From: an uncultured Muribaculaceae bacterium | Lineage (GTDB): Bacteria > Bacteroidota > Bacteroidia > Bacteroidales > Muribaculaceae | Assembly (NCBI GenBank): GCA_905233845.1 | Contig: CAJOFH010000008.1 | Location: 1 to 64,000 of the forward strand | DNA: 64,000 bases | Reading direction: 5' to 3' | Part shown: one piece after another, positions 5,539 to 14,675 of the stretch | Numbering within the stretch: position 1 is the stretch's first letter | Layout of the letters: each line of letters opens with the position of its first letter | The notes under the pieces: generated by a model | What the model saw: only the letters and a program-made list of their open reading frames with translations | The model's database searches: none | What the model was told of the DNA's origin: nothing | Position numbers and translations under genes: made by a program

Positions 5539-8451
5539 ATGAACAAATTCAAATTCTTATTCACACTGCTTGCGGTTGCCGCTATGTGCTTTACAGCACA
5601 GGCACAACTGCCCAAGGCAGTAACCTATGAGGGAGACGCCATGCACACCCAGTGCTACACGCTGCGCAACGGCATGAAAGTTTTCCTGAGTGTCAACAAC
5701 GAGTCGCCACGCATCACTGCTCACATAGCAGTGCGCACAGGCTCACGCAATGACCCTGCCGAGACCACTGGTCTTGCACACTACTTGGAGCACCTTATGT
5801 TCAAGGGCACAAAGCAATTCGGAACCAGCGACCCCGAAAAAGAAGCTCCATATCTCGACGAGATAGAAGCTCGTTACGAGCAGTACCGCAAAGTCACCGA
5901 CCCGGCACTGCGTAAGCAGCTCTATCATGAGATTGACAGTGTGTCGCAACTTGCTGCAAAGTACAACATTCCCAACGAGTACGACAAGCTGATGGCGGGA
6001 ATTGGCGGCATAGGCACCAACGCCTATACCAGCACCGACGTCACCTGTTACACCGAGGACATCCCTGCCAACGAGGTAGAACGCTGGGCACGTATCCAGA
6101 GCGACCGCTTCCGCAACATGGTGATTCGTGGTTTCCACACCGAGCTCGAGGCCGTCTATGAGGAGAAGAACATTGGTATGGCAAAGGATATGTGGAAACT
6201 TGAAGAGGCTTTATATGCCAAAGCTTTCCCAACACATCCTTATGGTACTCAGACCACTATCGGTACGCAGGAGCACCTCAAGAACCCATCAATCACCAAC
6301 ATTAAGAATTATTACAAAAACTACTACTGCCCAAACAATATCGCCATCTGTATGGCAGGCGAGATGGATCCAGACAAAGTTATTGCCATCCTCGACAAAT
6401 ATTTTGGCGACTGGGAGCCCAACAAGAATCTTTCAAGACCAGAGTTTGCTCCACTAAAGCCCATCACCGCTCCTGTCGACACCACCGTTGTGGGACAAGA
6501 GGCAGAGTTTGTGACTCTCGCATGGCGACTTGAAGGCGGCAGCTCACTCCAATGCGACACCCTTGAGATTATATCAAGCATGCTCAAGAACGAGACCGCT
6601 GGACTTATGGACCTAAACCTTGACCAGCCACACAAAATCATGGGCTCAGGCACCTATGCCGACGAGATGACCGACTATTCACTGCTCATGGCAATCGGTT
6701 ATCCCAACCAAGGACAAAGCCTTGAGGAAGTTCGTGACTTGATGCTCGGTGAGATAGCCAAACTTCACAGTGGCGACTTTGACGATGACCTGCTCACCAG
6801 CGTTGTCAACAACTTTAAGCTCAACTACTATCGTGGTTTGAACAGTAATCGCTCGCGCACCAGCGCACTCGTCAATGCCTTCATCAACGGCAAGGAGTGG
6901 AAGCAGGAAGTGGGACAGCTCGACCGTATGAGCGGCATGACCAAGCAGCAAATCATCGACTTTGCCCGCCGTCATCTGCTCGACAACAACTATGTGTGCG
7001 TCTACAAGCGTTTAGGTGAGGACACTTCGATAAAGAAGATTGAAAAGCCTGCTATCACTCCTATTCCCACAAACCGTGATATGCAAAGCGACTTCGTCAA
7101 GAACCTCATGGCCGAGACTGTTGAACCTATCCAACCTCGATTTGTGGACTACAAGACCGACATGAATGTTTCGACAACAAAAGCCGGTCTGCCATTGCTC
7201 TACAAGCAAAACACCGATGACGACCTCTTCACACTAGTCTATAAATACGACTTTGGAAACACCTCCGACCTGCGTTACGACATTGCCCTTTCTTACCTTG
7301 ACTATCTGGGCACCAAGACTCTCACCCCACAGCAGTTCAAGCAGCGTCTCTACAAACTCGCTTGCAACTTCAACGCATCGGCGACTGACAGCTACATCTA
7401 CTTCACTATCAGCGGCCTTAATGAGAACATGCCACAAGCTGTGGCTCTGATTGACGACCTGATGAAGAATGCAAAAGTCGACAACGAGGCTTACAGCCAA
7501 TTGGTAGACCTGATAATGAAGGGACGAAATGATGCCAAGACCAACCAGGAACAATGCTTCAGCCGACTGATGGCATACGGACAGTTTGGACCCAAGAACG
7601 AATACACCAATATCCTGAGCGAGAAGGAACTGCGCGCCATCAATCCCAGCGACCTCATAAAACTTGTTCAGGGTATGAGCAACATGAAGCATGAGATTAT
7701 GTACTTTGGTCCCATGAGCGAGAAAGAGTTCTCGGAAACCATCACAAAACTCCACAAAACTCCAAAGAATCTTGCTGCTGTGCCCGTTGGAAAAGACTAC
7801 ATGGAGCAGCCAACTCCCCAGACCGAGATTATACTTGCTCCCTACGATGCTAAGAACATCTATATGGTGCAGTACAACAACAACGAGCGCGACTGGAGCC
7901 CCTCGCATGCACCAGTAATCAGCCTCTTTAACGAGTACTTCGGAACTGGAATGAACGGTATCGTCTTCCAAGAGCTGCGTGAGGCCCGCGGTCTCGCCTA
8001 CTCGGCAGCAGCCATCTACAACCAGCCTTCACGCAAGGGTCATAAGGAAGACGCTTATACCTACATCATCACCCAGAACGACAAGATGATGGACTGTGTA
8101 GACGAGTTCAACAAGCTCATCGCTAACATTCCACAAAGCGAAGGTGCCTTCAACCTCGCCAAGGAGTCGCTGATTAAGAAATACGCCAGCCGACGTACCA
8201 CTCGCTTCAATGTACTTAATAGCTACATCATGGCAAGAGAGCGTGGTCTCGACTATGACATCTCATCAAAGATTTATGAGGCTTTGCCCTCTCTCAAATT
8301 AAGTGATATCGTAAACTTCGAGAAAGATAACATGGCAGGCAAGCCCTACCGCTACCTCATCCTCGGCAACGAGAATGAGCTCGACATGGACCGCCTCCAG
8401 AAGATTGCTCCAGTGAAACGCGTAACACTAGAGGAGATATTCGGATACTAA
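5539..8451 (+). CDS. Secreted M16-family zinc metallopeptidase, two-domain form
   Basis: A 970-residue insulinase/pitrilysin-type peptidase with a signal peptide (residues 1-22). The N-terminal M16 domain carries the inverted zinc motif HYLEH at residues 81-85 (ligands His81 and His85, catalytic Glu84), followed by the downstream glutamates of ELEAVYEEKN near residues 202-209, one of which is the third zinc ligand. A second, inactive M16-like domain occupies roughly residues 530-960 and has the conserved LREARGLAYS segment near residue 812. Such enzymes form a clam-shell chamber and degrade peptides. It lies just after the GH84 gene; together they could process glycoprotein substrates at the cell envelope (inference). 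A strong terminator follows at 8505. Confidence 0.92.
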   Translation: MNKFKFLFTLLAVAAMCFTAQAQLPKAVTYEGDAMHTQCYTLRNGMKVFLSVNNESPRITAHIAVRTGSRNDPAETTGLAHYLEHLMFKGTKQFGTSDPEKEAPYLDEIEARYEQYRKVTDPALRKQLYHEIDSVSQLAAKYNIPNEYDKLMAGIGGIGTNAYTSTDVTCYTEDIPANEVERWARIQSDRFRNMVIRGFHTELEAVYEEKNIGMAKDMWKLEEALYAKAFPTHPYGTQTTIGTQEHLKNPSITNIKNYYKNYYCPNNIAICMAGEMDPDKVIAILDKYFGDWEPNKNLSRPEFAPLKPITAPVDTTVVGQEAEFVTLAWRLEGGSSLQCDTLEIISSMLKNETAGLMDLNLDQPHKIMGSGTYADEMTDYSLLMAIGYPNQGQSLEEVRDLMLGEIAKLHSGDFDDDLLTSVVNNFKLNYYRGLNSNRSRTSALVNAFINGKEWKQEVGQLDRMSGMTKQQIIDFARRHLLDNNYVCVYKRLGEDTSIKKIEKPAITPIPTNRDMQSDFVKNLMAETVEPIQPRFVDYKTDMNVSTTKAGLPLLYKQNTDDDLFTLVYKYDFGNTSDLRYDIALSYLDYLGTKTLTPQQFKQRLYKLACNFNASATDSYIYFTISGLNENMPQAVALIDDLMKNAKVDNEAYSQLVDLIMKGRNDAKTNQEQCFSRLMAYGQFGPKNEYTNILSEKELRAINPSDLIKLVQGMSNMKHEIMYFGPMSEKEFSETITKLHKTPKNLAAVPVGKDYMEQPTPQTEIILAPYDAKNIYMVQYNNNERDWSPSHAPVISLFNEYFGTGMNGIVFQELREARGLAYSAAAIYNQPSRKGHKEDAYTYIITQNDKMMDCVDEFNKLIANIPQSEGAFNLAKESLIKKYASRRTTRFNVLNSYIMARERGLDYDISSKIYEALPSLKLSDIVNFEKDNMAGKPYRYLILGNENELDMDRLQKIAPVKRVTLEEIFGY

Positions 8452-8504
8452 TTTAGTTTATAGTCCATAGTTTTAACTGTGATGAGACTCTAAACCTCTG
8501 AAAT

Positions 8505-8537
8505 AATAAATCCTGCTCGTTTTGAGCAGGATTTATT
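8505..8537. terminator. Bidirectional terminator between convergent genes
   Basis: A 14-bp perfect stem pairs 8505-8518 with 8524-8537 around a five-base loop. A/T-rich flanks on both sides suit termination of the M16 gene and of the opposing glycine cleavage operon. Confidence 0.85.
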
Positions 8538-8579
8538 GTTTAATCAAGGAGCAGCCTCGATTGTGAATTGCGTATTAAT

Positions 8580-9923
8580 TTAGAACTGCTTAGCGGCGGC
8601 CATTACTACCTCACTTAGGGTTGGATGGCCGTGTATGGCGCTTGCCATCTTGGTCACAGGCATGTTAGCATTCATAGCTGTCACAGCTTCTTGGATTAGG
8701 TCGGCAGCATGTGGACCGCAGATGTGGCATCCCACAATGGTGAGATCCTCGCTGCTGACGATGAGCTTCACGAGGCCATCGGTCTCGCCCATTGCCACAG
8801 CCTTGCCGTTGCTGCGGAAGAAAGACTTGGCAGTCACAACCTCGATGCCTTGGTCTTCGCACTGCTGCTCGGTCAAGCCCACCATAGCCAGTTCAGGAGT
8901 GGTAAACACAGCACTTGGCACGATGTCGAGATTCACATTGCTCTTCTCACCAAGAATGTGAGCGAGAGCCACACTGCCTTGTGCGCTTGCGGCATGAGCC
9001 AGCATGCAGCGGCCATTAACATCACCTATGGCATAGATTCCTTCAACATTGGTCATCATGTTGTTGTCAACCTCGATGCCGCGGCGGCTAGTCTCAACTC
9101 CTGCAGTATCAAGACCCTTGGGCAGAACTGCTTGACGACCTACCGACATCAGTACCTTCTCGGCAACTATGCTCTTGGCCTTGCCCTTGTGGTCGAAGGT
9201 GATTTCGAGTCCGTCGTCAGTCTTCTTTATGCCGTTGACTGCAGCCTGGGTGAGGATGTTCACGCCACGCTTGCTCATAACAGTCTTTAGACGCTTGGCG
9301 ATGTCCTTGTCGAATGGAGGCAGAATCTCCTTCATAAACTCGACAACAGTCACCTCAACGCCAAAGCTGCTGAACACACCGGCAAACTCCATACCAATCA
9401 CGCCTCCGCCCACGATGCACAGGCTCTTGGGAAGCTCCTGCATGGCAAGGATATCATCGCTGGTCATCGCCAGGTCAGCGCCCTCGATTGGAAGTCCACG
9501 AGGAATCGAACCAGTGGCAATCACAATAGCAGGAGCAGTATATTGCTCGTCGCCGACGGCAATAGTCCTTGCATCTACAAACGAAGCCTCGCCATTGACA
9601 ACGGTGATGTTCTCGCCACCCATAAGCATTGCTATGCCATAGCGCAGCTGCTTAACCACTTCTTCCTTGCGGGCAAAGGCCACACTGTAGTCAACAGCGA
9701 CCTCGCCAGTCGTCACACCAAACTGCGCAGTCTCGCGCACGGTGTTGATTACCTCGGCATTGCGGCATAGCGCCTTGGTGGGGATGCAACCACGGTTAAG
9801 GCAAGTGCCTCCCAGCTGGTCACGCTCCACAATCACCACTTTCTTGCCGTGGTGAGCAGCCTCGGCGGCCATCTCATAGCCGCCGGGACCAGCACCAATT
9901 ATGATAATATCAGTTGAAATCAT
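8580..9923 (-). CDS. lpdA: Dihydrolipoyl dehydrogenase (glycine cleavage L protein)
   Basis: A 447-residue FAD-dependent dehydrogenase that reoxidises dihydrolipoyl-protein with NAD+. The FAD-binding GAGPGG motif is at residues 10-15. The redox-active disulfide is Cys41-Cys46 in GGTCLNRGCIPTK. An NAD-binding Rossmann segment with GGGVIGMEFA lies near residue 173, and the interface histidine motif HGHPTLSE is at the C terminus. Its ATG overlaps the TGA of gcvPB (ATGA), indicating translational coupling, so here it is the L protein of the glycine cleavage system. It may also serve 2-oxoacid dehydrogenases, but none is in the window. Confidence 0.95.
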   Translation of the reverse strand: MISTDIIIIGAGPGGYEMAAEAAHHGKKVVIVERDQLGGTCLNRGCIPTKALCRNAEVINTVRETAQFGVTTGEVAVDYSVAFARKEEVVKQLRYGIAMLMGGENITVVNGEASFVDARTIAVGDEQYTAPAIVIATGSIPRGLPIEGADLAMTSDDILAMQELPKSLCIVGGGVIGMEFAGVFSSFGVEVTVVEFMKEILPPFDKDIAKRLKTVMSKRGVNILTQAAVNGIKKTDDGLEITFDHKGKAKSIVAEKVLMSVGRQAVLPKGLDTAGVETSRRGIEVDNNMMTNVEGIYAIGDVNGRCMLAHAASAQGSVALAHILGEKSNVNLDIVPSAVFTTPELAMVGLTEQQCEDQGIEVVTAKSFFRSNGKAVAMGETDGLVKLIVSSEDLTIVGCHICGPHAADLIQEAVTAMNANMPVTKMASAIHGHPTLSEVVMAAAKQF

Positions 9924-11410
9924 AGTTCGTCAACGCTCAGGAGTTCGCGGTAAGTAACAATCTGCTTCAAGGCAGCCTTAGTGTCGTCGAGACGGCGCAC
10001 TGGAGTGTTGTGAGGAGCAGTCTTCACGAGTTCGGGATTCTCCTTAGCTTCTATGGCAATCTTCTTCATCACCTCGATGAACTCATCAAGGGTCTCCTTA
10101 CTCTCGTTCTCAGGTGGCTCAATCATCATAGCCTCGTGGAAGAGCAATGGGAAGTAGATTGTGGGAGCATGGAAGCCATAGTCGAGCAGACGCTTGGCCA
10201 CGTCGAGAGTGGTAACACCAGTAGATTTATCCTTCAGGCCGTCGAACACAAACTCATGCTTGCACACACCATCGAGAGGCAGCTCATAGTAGTCTTTGAG
10301 CGACTCCTTAACGTAGTTGGCGTTGAGCACTGCCAATGGACCTACATTCTTTATCTCGTCCTTGCCAAGAGTGAGAATATAGGTGTAAGCACGCATCATC
10401 ACACCAAAGTTGCCGAGGAAACCACTAATAGAGCCTAATGAATCCTCGCCATCTTCCATGTGGTACCAGTAAATGTCTTCGGCAATCTCCTCACGAGTCA
10501 CACGTGGATTGGGAAGGAATTTCTCCAAACCTTCACGCACGCCCACAGGGCCACTGCCAGGACCGCCTCCACCATGAGGTGTAGAGAATGTCTTGTGCAG
10601 GTTGATGTGCATGATGTCAAAGCCAAGGTCGCCAGGACGACACTTGCCAAGCATTGGGTTGAGGTTAGCACCATCGTAATACATCAGGCCACCAGCCTCG
10701 TGAACGAGCTTGGCAATCTCGGCGATGTTGTGCTCAAAGATACCCAGCGTGTTGGGGTTTGTCATCATCATACCGGCGATATTCTCATCGAGCAAAGGTT
10801 TCAAATCTTCTACATCGACAGTGCCATCGGGACGGCTCTTAACAACAACCACTTCAAGTCCGCACACTGCAGCACTAGCAGGATTGGTGCCGTGAGCACT
10901 GTCAGGGATGATAACCTTCACGCGGTTGGGGTTGTCATTTGCCAAGTGATAGCTGCGCATCACCATCAAGCCAGTAAGCTCACCATGAGCGCCAGCGTAG
11001 GGGTTCAAAGTGAACTCGCTCAGGCCCGAAAGCTCAGAGAGTGAACGCTGCAAGTTATAATAAACTGCGAGAGCACCTTGCACGTTCTCCTCATCCTGTA
11101 ATGGATGTAGCTGAGTGAACTCGGGCAAGTTGCACATCTGCTCGTTGATTTTTGGATTATACTTCATTGTGCAAGAGCCCAATGGGTAGAAACCAGTGTC
11201 GACACCAAAGTTGTTGTTGCTCATGTTGGTGTAGTGGCGCACTACTGTCATCTCATCAACTTCGGGAAGGCATGGAGCCTCCTGACGCTTGAGAGCATCG
11301 GGCAGGTCGGCGAGTTTATACTCAGCGAGCTTGTTCTCGGGCAGGCTGTAGCCCTTGCGACCCTCTTTCGAGAGTTCGAATATCAATTTGCCATAGAAAG
11401 TATTATTCAT
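9920..11410 (-). CDS. gcvPB: Glycine dehydrogenase (decarboxylating) subunit 2
   Basis: The PLP-binding subunit of the P protein, which decarboxylates glycine and passes the aminomethyl group to lipoyl-GcvH. The start chosen is the ATG at 11410, beginning MNNTFYGKLIFELS. It overlaps the last codons of gcvPA by eight bases, so the longer upstream frame is unlikely. The product has 496 residues, usual for split P proteins. The PLP-lysine region is seen as NLHKTFSTPHGGGGPGSGP. The stop codon overlaps the lpdA start. The two-gene P protein (gcvPA plus gcvPB) differs from the single long GcvP of Escherichia coli. Confidence 0.95.
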   Translation of the reverse strand: MNNTFYGKLIFELSKEGRKGYSLPENKLAEYKLADLPDALKRQEAPCLPEVDEMTVVRHYTNMSNNNFGVDTGFYPLGSCTMKYNPKINEQMCNLPEFTQLHPLQDEENVQGALAVYYNLQRSLSELSGLSEFTLNPYAGAHGELTGLMVMRSYHLANDNPNRVKVIIPDSAHGTNPASAAVCGLEVVVVKSRPDGTVDVEDLKPLLDENIAGMMMTNPNTLGIFEHNIAEIAKLVHEAGGLMYYDGANLNPMLGKCRPGDLGFDIMHINLHKTFSTPHGGGGPGSGPVGVREGLEKFLPNPRVTREEIAEDIYWYHMEDGEDSLGSISGFLGNFGVMMRAYTYILTLGKDEIKNVGPLAVLNANYVKESLKDYYELPLDGVCKHEFVFDGLKDKSTGVTTLDVAKRLLDYGFHAPTIYFPLLFHEAMMIEPPENESKETLDEFIEVMKKIAIEAKENPELVKTAPHNTPVRRLDDTKAALKQIVTYRELLSVDEL

Positions 11411-12758
11411 TGTTCTTGTCCTCCTCGCCTTCTTCGATAAATTGGTTAATAGCATCTATCAGGTCATCAATGTCCTCCTTGCTCACAGTCTCGGTAGCGC
11501 ACATGAGCAACTTGTCGTCGTCAATGGGAACACCTGCAGCATAGGCTTGGTTGAGCCAGCTCAGCAGTTCGTCAACATTGAGAGAGGTCTTAACCACAAA
11601 CTCATTCAAGAATGGCTTGTCGGGATACTCCATCTCAAACTTGCCAGTCTTCATCAACTGGTCGGCGAGATAGTGAGCATTGCTATAGCCAATCTCATTA
11701 ACCTCACGCAGACCCTGCTTGCCCATGAGTGACATGTAGACTGTCACAAACAGTGCCATCAGGCTCTGGTTAGAGCAAATGTTGCTGGTGGCCTTCTCGC
11801 GGCGGATGTGTTGCTCGCGAGCTTGAAGTGTAAGAACAAAGGCGCGTTTGCCATCGGCATCGGTGGTAGCACCAACGATGCGTCCTGGCATCTTGCGGAT
11901 GAGCTTCTTGCTTGTGCAAAGATAACCAACGTAGGGACCGCCAAAGTTCATGGGAATGCCCAGACTCTGTCCGTCGCCCACTGCGATATCAGCACCCCAC
12001 TCGGCTGGAGTCTTGATAACGCTCAGTGCGCTTGCAGGGCAGTTCATGATGAGCAGAGTCTTATGCTCGTGGCAGAAATCAGCCCAGCCTGTGTAGTCCT
12101 CAAGGATTCCGTAAAAGTTAGGCGAAGCCACGATAACACCAGCCACGTCGTCGGCACCAACCTTGGCCTCAAAGTCGGCACGGCTGGTAACGCCATTCTC
12201 TTGCTCAATAAACTCAACATCAATGCCATGGAACTTGGCATAAGTCAGCACCACGCGAGAAACGAAGGGATTCACAGTCTCACTGATAAGCACTTTGTTG
12301 CGCTTCTTGGCGTTGGAAACTGCCATCATCATAGCCTCGGCGGTAGCTGTGCAACCGTCATACATCGACGCGTTGCTAACCTCCATGCCAGTGAGCTCTG
12401 CCATCATGCTCTGATACTCAAAGATATATTGCAGAGTACCTTGCGAAATCTCGGCCTGATAAGGAGTGTAGCTTGTTAAGAACTCACTGCGATTCACGAT
12501 ATCCTGAACCACAGCAGGTGTGTAGTGGTCATAGACGCCAGCACCCATAAAGCACTTGAGCGGGGTGTTGTCCATTGCCAGGTCACCAAAGAAGTTGCGA
12601 ATCTCAATCTCGCTCATGGCGCGTGGCAGGTCATAGTCGCGTTTGAACTGGAGGTCCTCGGGGATGTCCTTGTAGAGCTCATCGAGCAACTTGAGTCCGC
12701 ACTTGCCCAGCATCTGCTTCACATCTTCCTGGGTGTGTGGAAAAAATTTATAGTTCAT
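11403..12758 (-). CDS. gcvPA: Glycine dehydrogenase (decarboxylating) subunit 1
   Basis: The partner subunit of the split P protein. The ATG at 12758 (MNYKFFPHTQEDVKQML) matches the usual N terminus of the family. An earlier in-frame start at 12815 would add 19 unlikely residues. That gives 451 residues. The PLP-fold domain holds the family segments SQGTLQYIFEYQSMMAELTG and GDGQSLGIPMNFGGPYVG. The active-site lysine resides in subunit 2, as expected. It overlaps gcvPB by eight bases. It is separated from gcvH by a 163-base gap that carries a repeat element, the only wide spacing inside this operon. Confidence 0.95.
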   Translation of the reverse strand: MNYKFFPHTQEDVKQMLGKCGLKLLDELYKDIPEDLQFKRDYDLPRAMSEIEIRNFFGDLAMDNTPLKCFMGAGVYDHYTPAVVQDIVNRSEFLTSYTPYQAEISQGTLQYIFEYQSMMAELTGMEVSNASMYDGCTATAEAMMMAVSNAKKRNKVLISETVNPFVSRVVLTYAKFHGIDVEFIEQENGVTSRADFEAKVGADDVAGVIVASPNFYGILEDYTGWADFCHEHKTLLIMNCPASALSVIKTPAEWGADIAVGDGQSLGIPMNFGGPYVGYLCTSKKLIRKMPGRIVGATTDADGKRAFVLTLQAREQHIRREKATSNICSNQSLMALFVTVYMSLMGKQGLREVNEIGYSNAHYLADQLMKTGKFEMEYPDKPFLNEFVVKTSLNVDELLSWLNQAYAAGVPIDDDKLLMCATETVSKEDIDDLIDAINQFIEEGEEDKNNE

Positions 12759-12798
12759 TGCTTGATAATAATTGTAGGTTTTGTAATAATGGTAAAAA

Positions 12799-12916
12799 CT
12801 AAGAGGATGAGTCATATCTTTTTTGTAAAGGAGGAAATGGCAAACGAATTGCCGCTATCATACTCCCCCCCACCCCCTCTATCTTAGAGGGGAAGCTTAT
12901 GACGCATCCTCTTTAG
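12799..12916. repeat. MITE/REP-like inverted repeat element inside the glycine cleavage operon
   Basis: Outer arms CTAAGAGGATGAGTCAT (12799-12815) and ATGACGCATCCTCTTTAG (12899-12916) are complementary except for one mismatch and one extra base. Inside are two perfect small hairpins: GGCAA/TTGCC and CCCCTCTA/TAGAGGGG (loop TCT). The element has no coding potential and sits between gcvH and gcvPA, so it will be transcribed and fold in the operon mRNA. Confidence 0.6.
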
Positions 12917-12921
12917 TTCTT

Positions 12922-13302
12922 TTACTCGTTGATGAAAGCTTTGTAGGCTGCTGCATCCATCAGACCATCGAGCTCGCTCTTGTCGCTGAGCTCAACCTTG
13001 ATGATCCAGTTCTCGAAAGCGTCCTTGTTGATTAAGCCAGGCTCGTCCTCAAGGGCCTCGTTCACCTCAACAACTGTACCGCTCACGGGGCTTACCAGGT
13101 CGCTGGCGGCTTTTACGCTCTCTACTGCGCCAAAGTCCTCACCTGCCTCAACCTCGTCGTCAACCTCGGGCATGTCAACATAAACCACGTTGCCAAGCTC
13201 GTGCTGTGCATAGTCGGTGATACCTACATAGCCAAAGTCGCCTTCAACTTTTACAAACTCGTGTGACTCGCTGTAATAGAGTCCGTCAATAATTTTACTC
13301 AT
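12922..13302 (-). CDS. gcvH: Glycine cleavage system H protein
   Basis: The lipoyl carrier protein, 126 residues, normal length. The lipoate attachment site is Lys64 in GAVESVKAASD, and the conserved glycine-rich lipoyl-domain hairpin (VSPVSGTVVEVNEAL) follows. The N terminus matches the family pattern YYSESHEFV. It shuttles the aminomethyl group from P to T protein and is reoxidised by L protein. It lies 55 bases downstream of gcvT on the same strand. The lplA gene upstream could supply its lipoylation. Confidence 0.96.
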   Translation of the reverse strand: MSKIIDGLYYSESHEFVKVEGDFGYVGITDYAQHELGNVVYVDMPEVDDEVEAGEDFGAVESVKAASDLVSPVSGTVVEVNEALEDEPGLINKDAFENWIIKVELSDKSELDGLMDAAAYKAFINE

Positions 13303-13357
13303 AATAGAAATTTATATTAAATGATTATTTTGTTTTTTTAGTTAACAGCATTTAGCA

Positions 13358-14452
13358 TTACTTTTTGTAGCTCTTGTCGTGGAATTTTTTCTTCACAACA
13401 GTAGCGTCGAAGTATTTCTTGCGGATGTGCACCTTGAGTGGAGTACCAAGCTTGCCATAGGCAGCATCAACAAGCGCAACAGCGATGCTCTTGTCAACCG
13501 AGATGCCACGGTAACCAGTGGTAACATAGCCCACAGGCTCGTCGTTCTCGTTGCAAACCTCATAGCCGTGACGAGGGATAGCCTTGTCGTGGAGCTCGAG
13601 GCCCACAAGCTTCTTGGGAGCGCCCTCAGCTTTCTGCTTTGCGCAAACGTCCTTACCGATGAAGTCTTCCTTGTCGAGCTTAACGAAGAAACCAAAGCCT
13701 GCCATGATAGGAGTAATCTCGGGAGTCAACTCGTCGCCGTAGAGAGGCAGACCCACCTCGAAGCGCAGGGTGTCGCGGCAACCAAGTCCGCAAGGCTGAA
13801 CGCCTGCTGTCATGAGCATGTCCCACATATCGCGGATAGTGTCGTGGCTTGCATATACCTCAAAGCCGTCTTCTCCAGTATAGCCAGTGCGGCTCACGAT
13901 GATGTTATCACCATGATAATTCACCAGTTTGAAGGTATAGAATGTCAAGTCGGTGCAGTCAATGTCGAGAACAGCCTTCATAGTCTTCTCGGCTTCGGGA
14001 CCTTGCACTGCTATCTGTCCGTAGCTCTCGCTCTGGTTGTCGACCTTCACGTCAAACTTAACAGCCTGCTCGTTAATCCAAGCAACATCCTTGTCGATGT
14101 TTGCGGCGTTGATAACGAGGAAGTAGTCATTCTCGCCCATGGTGTAAACCAGCAGGTCGTCAACAGTACCACCATCGGGATAAAGCATCATGCCATACTG
14201 GATGCCACCCACCTCCATCTTGGTGATGTCGTTGGTAAAGATGTAGTTCACAAACTTCTGAGCCTCAGGACCGGTGATGTGCACCTCGCCCATGTGCGAC
14301 ACGTCAAAGACGCCAACTGCGTTGCGCACTGCGTTGTGTTCCTCTACTATGCCTGCATACTGAATGGGCATGTCAAATCCGCCAAAGGGGCTCATCAAGG
14401 CACCTTGAGCTACATGTTTGTCGTGAAGACAGGTGAATTTGTTTTCACTCAT
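13358..14452 (-). CDS. gcvT: Aminomethyltransferase (glycine cleavage T protein)
   Basis: A 364-residue tetrahydrofolate-dependent enzyme that releases ammonia and forms 5,10-methylene-tetrahydrofolate from the aminomethyl-lipoyl H protein. Family segments are clear: FDVSHMGEVHITG near the N terminus, IVSRTGYTGEDGFEVY in the folate-binding part, and CRDTLRFEVGLPLYG with the conserved Asp/Arg. The C-terminal barrel ends with GYRGISVDKSIAVALVD. It is the first gene of the operon gcvT-gcvH-gcvPA-gcvPB-lpdA. A promoter is visible about 140 bases upstream. I looked for a glycine riboswitch in the leader and saw none. Confidence 0.96.
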   Translation of the reverse strand: MSENKFTCLHDKHVAQGALMSPFGGFDMPIQYAGIVEEHNAVRNAVGVFDVSHMGEVHITGPEAQKFVNYIFTNDITKMEVGGIQYGMMLYPDGGTVDDLLVYTMGENDYFLVINAANIDKDVAWINEQAVKFDVKVDNQSESYGQIAVQGPEAEKTMKAVLDIDCTDLTFYTFKLVNYHGDNIIVSRTGYTGEDGFEVYASHDTIRDMWDMLMTAGVQPCGLGCRDTLRFEVGLPLYGDELTPEITPIMAGFGFFVKLDKEDFIGKDVCAKQKAEGAPKKLVGLELHDKAIPRHGYEVCNENDEPVGYVTTGYRGISVDKSIAVALVDAAYGKLGTPLKVHIRKKYFDATVVKKKFHDKSYKK

Positions 14453-14590
14453 AATTAGTTGTTTTTTAAGATGAAAAGTATTTGTTATTAAATTAGTTTT
14501 CAGTTAATTGGCTTAATAAAATGCATCAATAGCACTTCAAAAAAACGAGGTTAAAAAACTCACTTAATAGAGCAAACCTCAAATTTCCCA

Positions 14591-14622
14591 CAAAAGTACA
14601 TAATAAAAATGATATAATACAA
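14591..14622 (-). promoter_or_regulatory. Promoter of the glycine cleavage operon
   Basis: On the minus strand TACTTTTG (14591-14598) has TTG (14620-14622) 21 bases upstream. Transcription would start near 14586, giving an A/T-rich leader of roughly 130 nt before gcvT. Confidence 0.55.
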
Positions 14623-14675
14623 CTTAATTAAAAAAAATATTACTATTATTTATTAACAAATAGTAATCACATTTA

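Noticed and set aside
14453-14675. Glycine riboswitch before gcvT
   Set aside because: The leader is A/T-rich with no tandem aptamer-like helices; only a promoter is supported.
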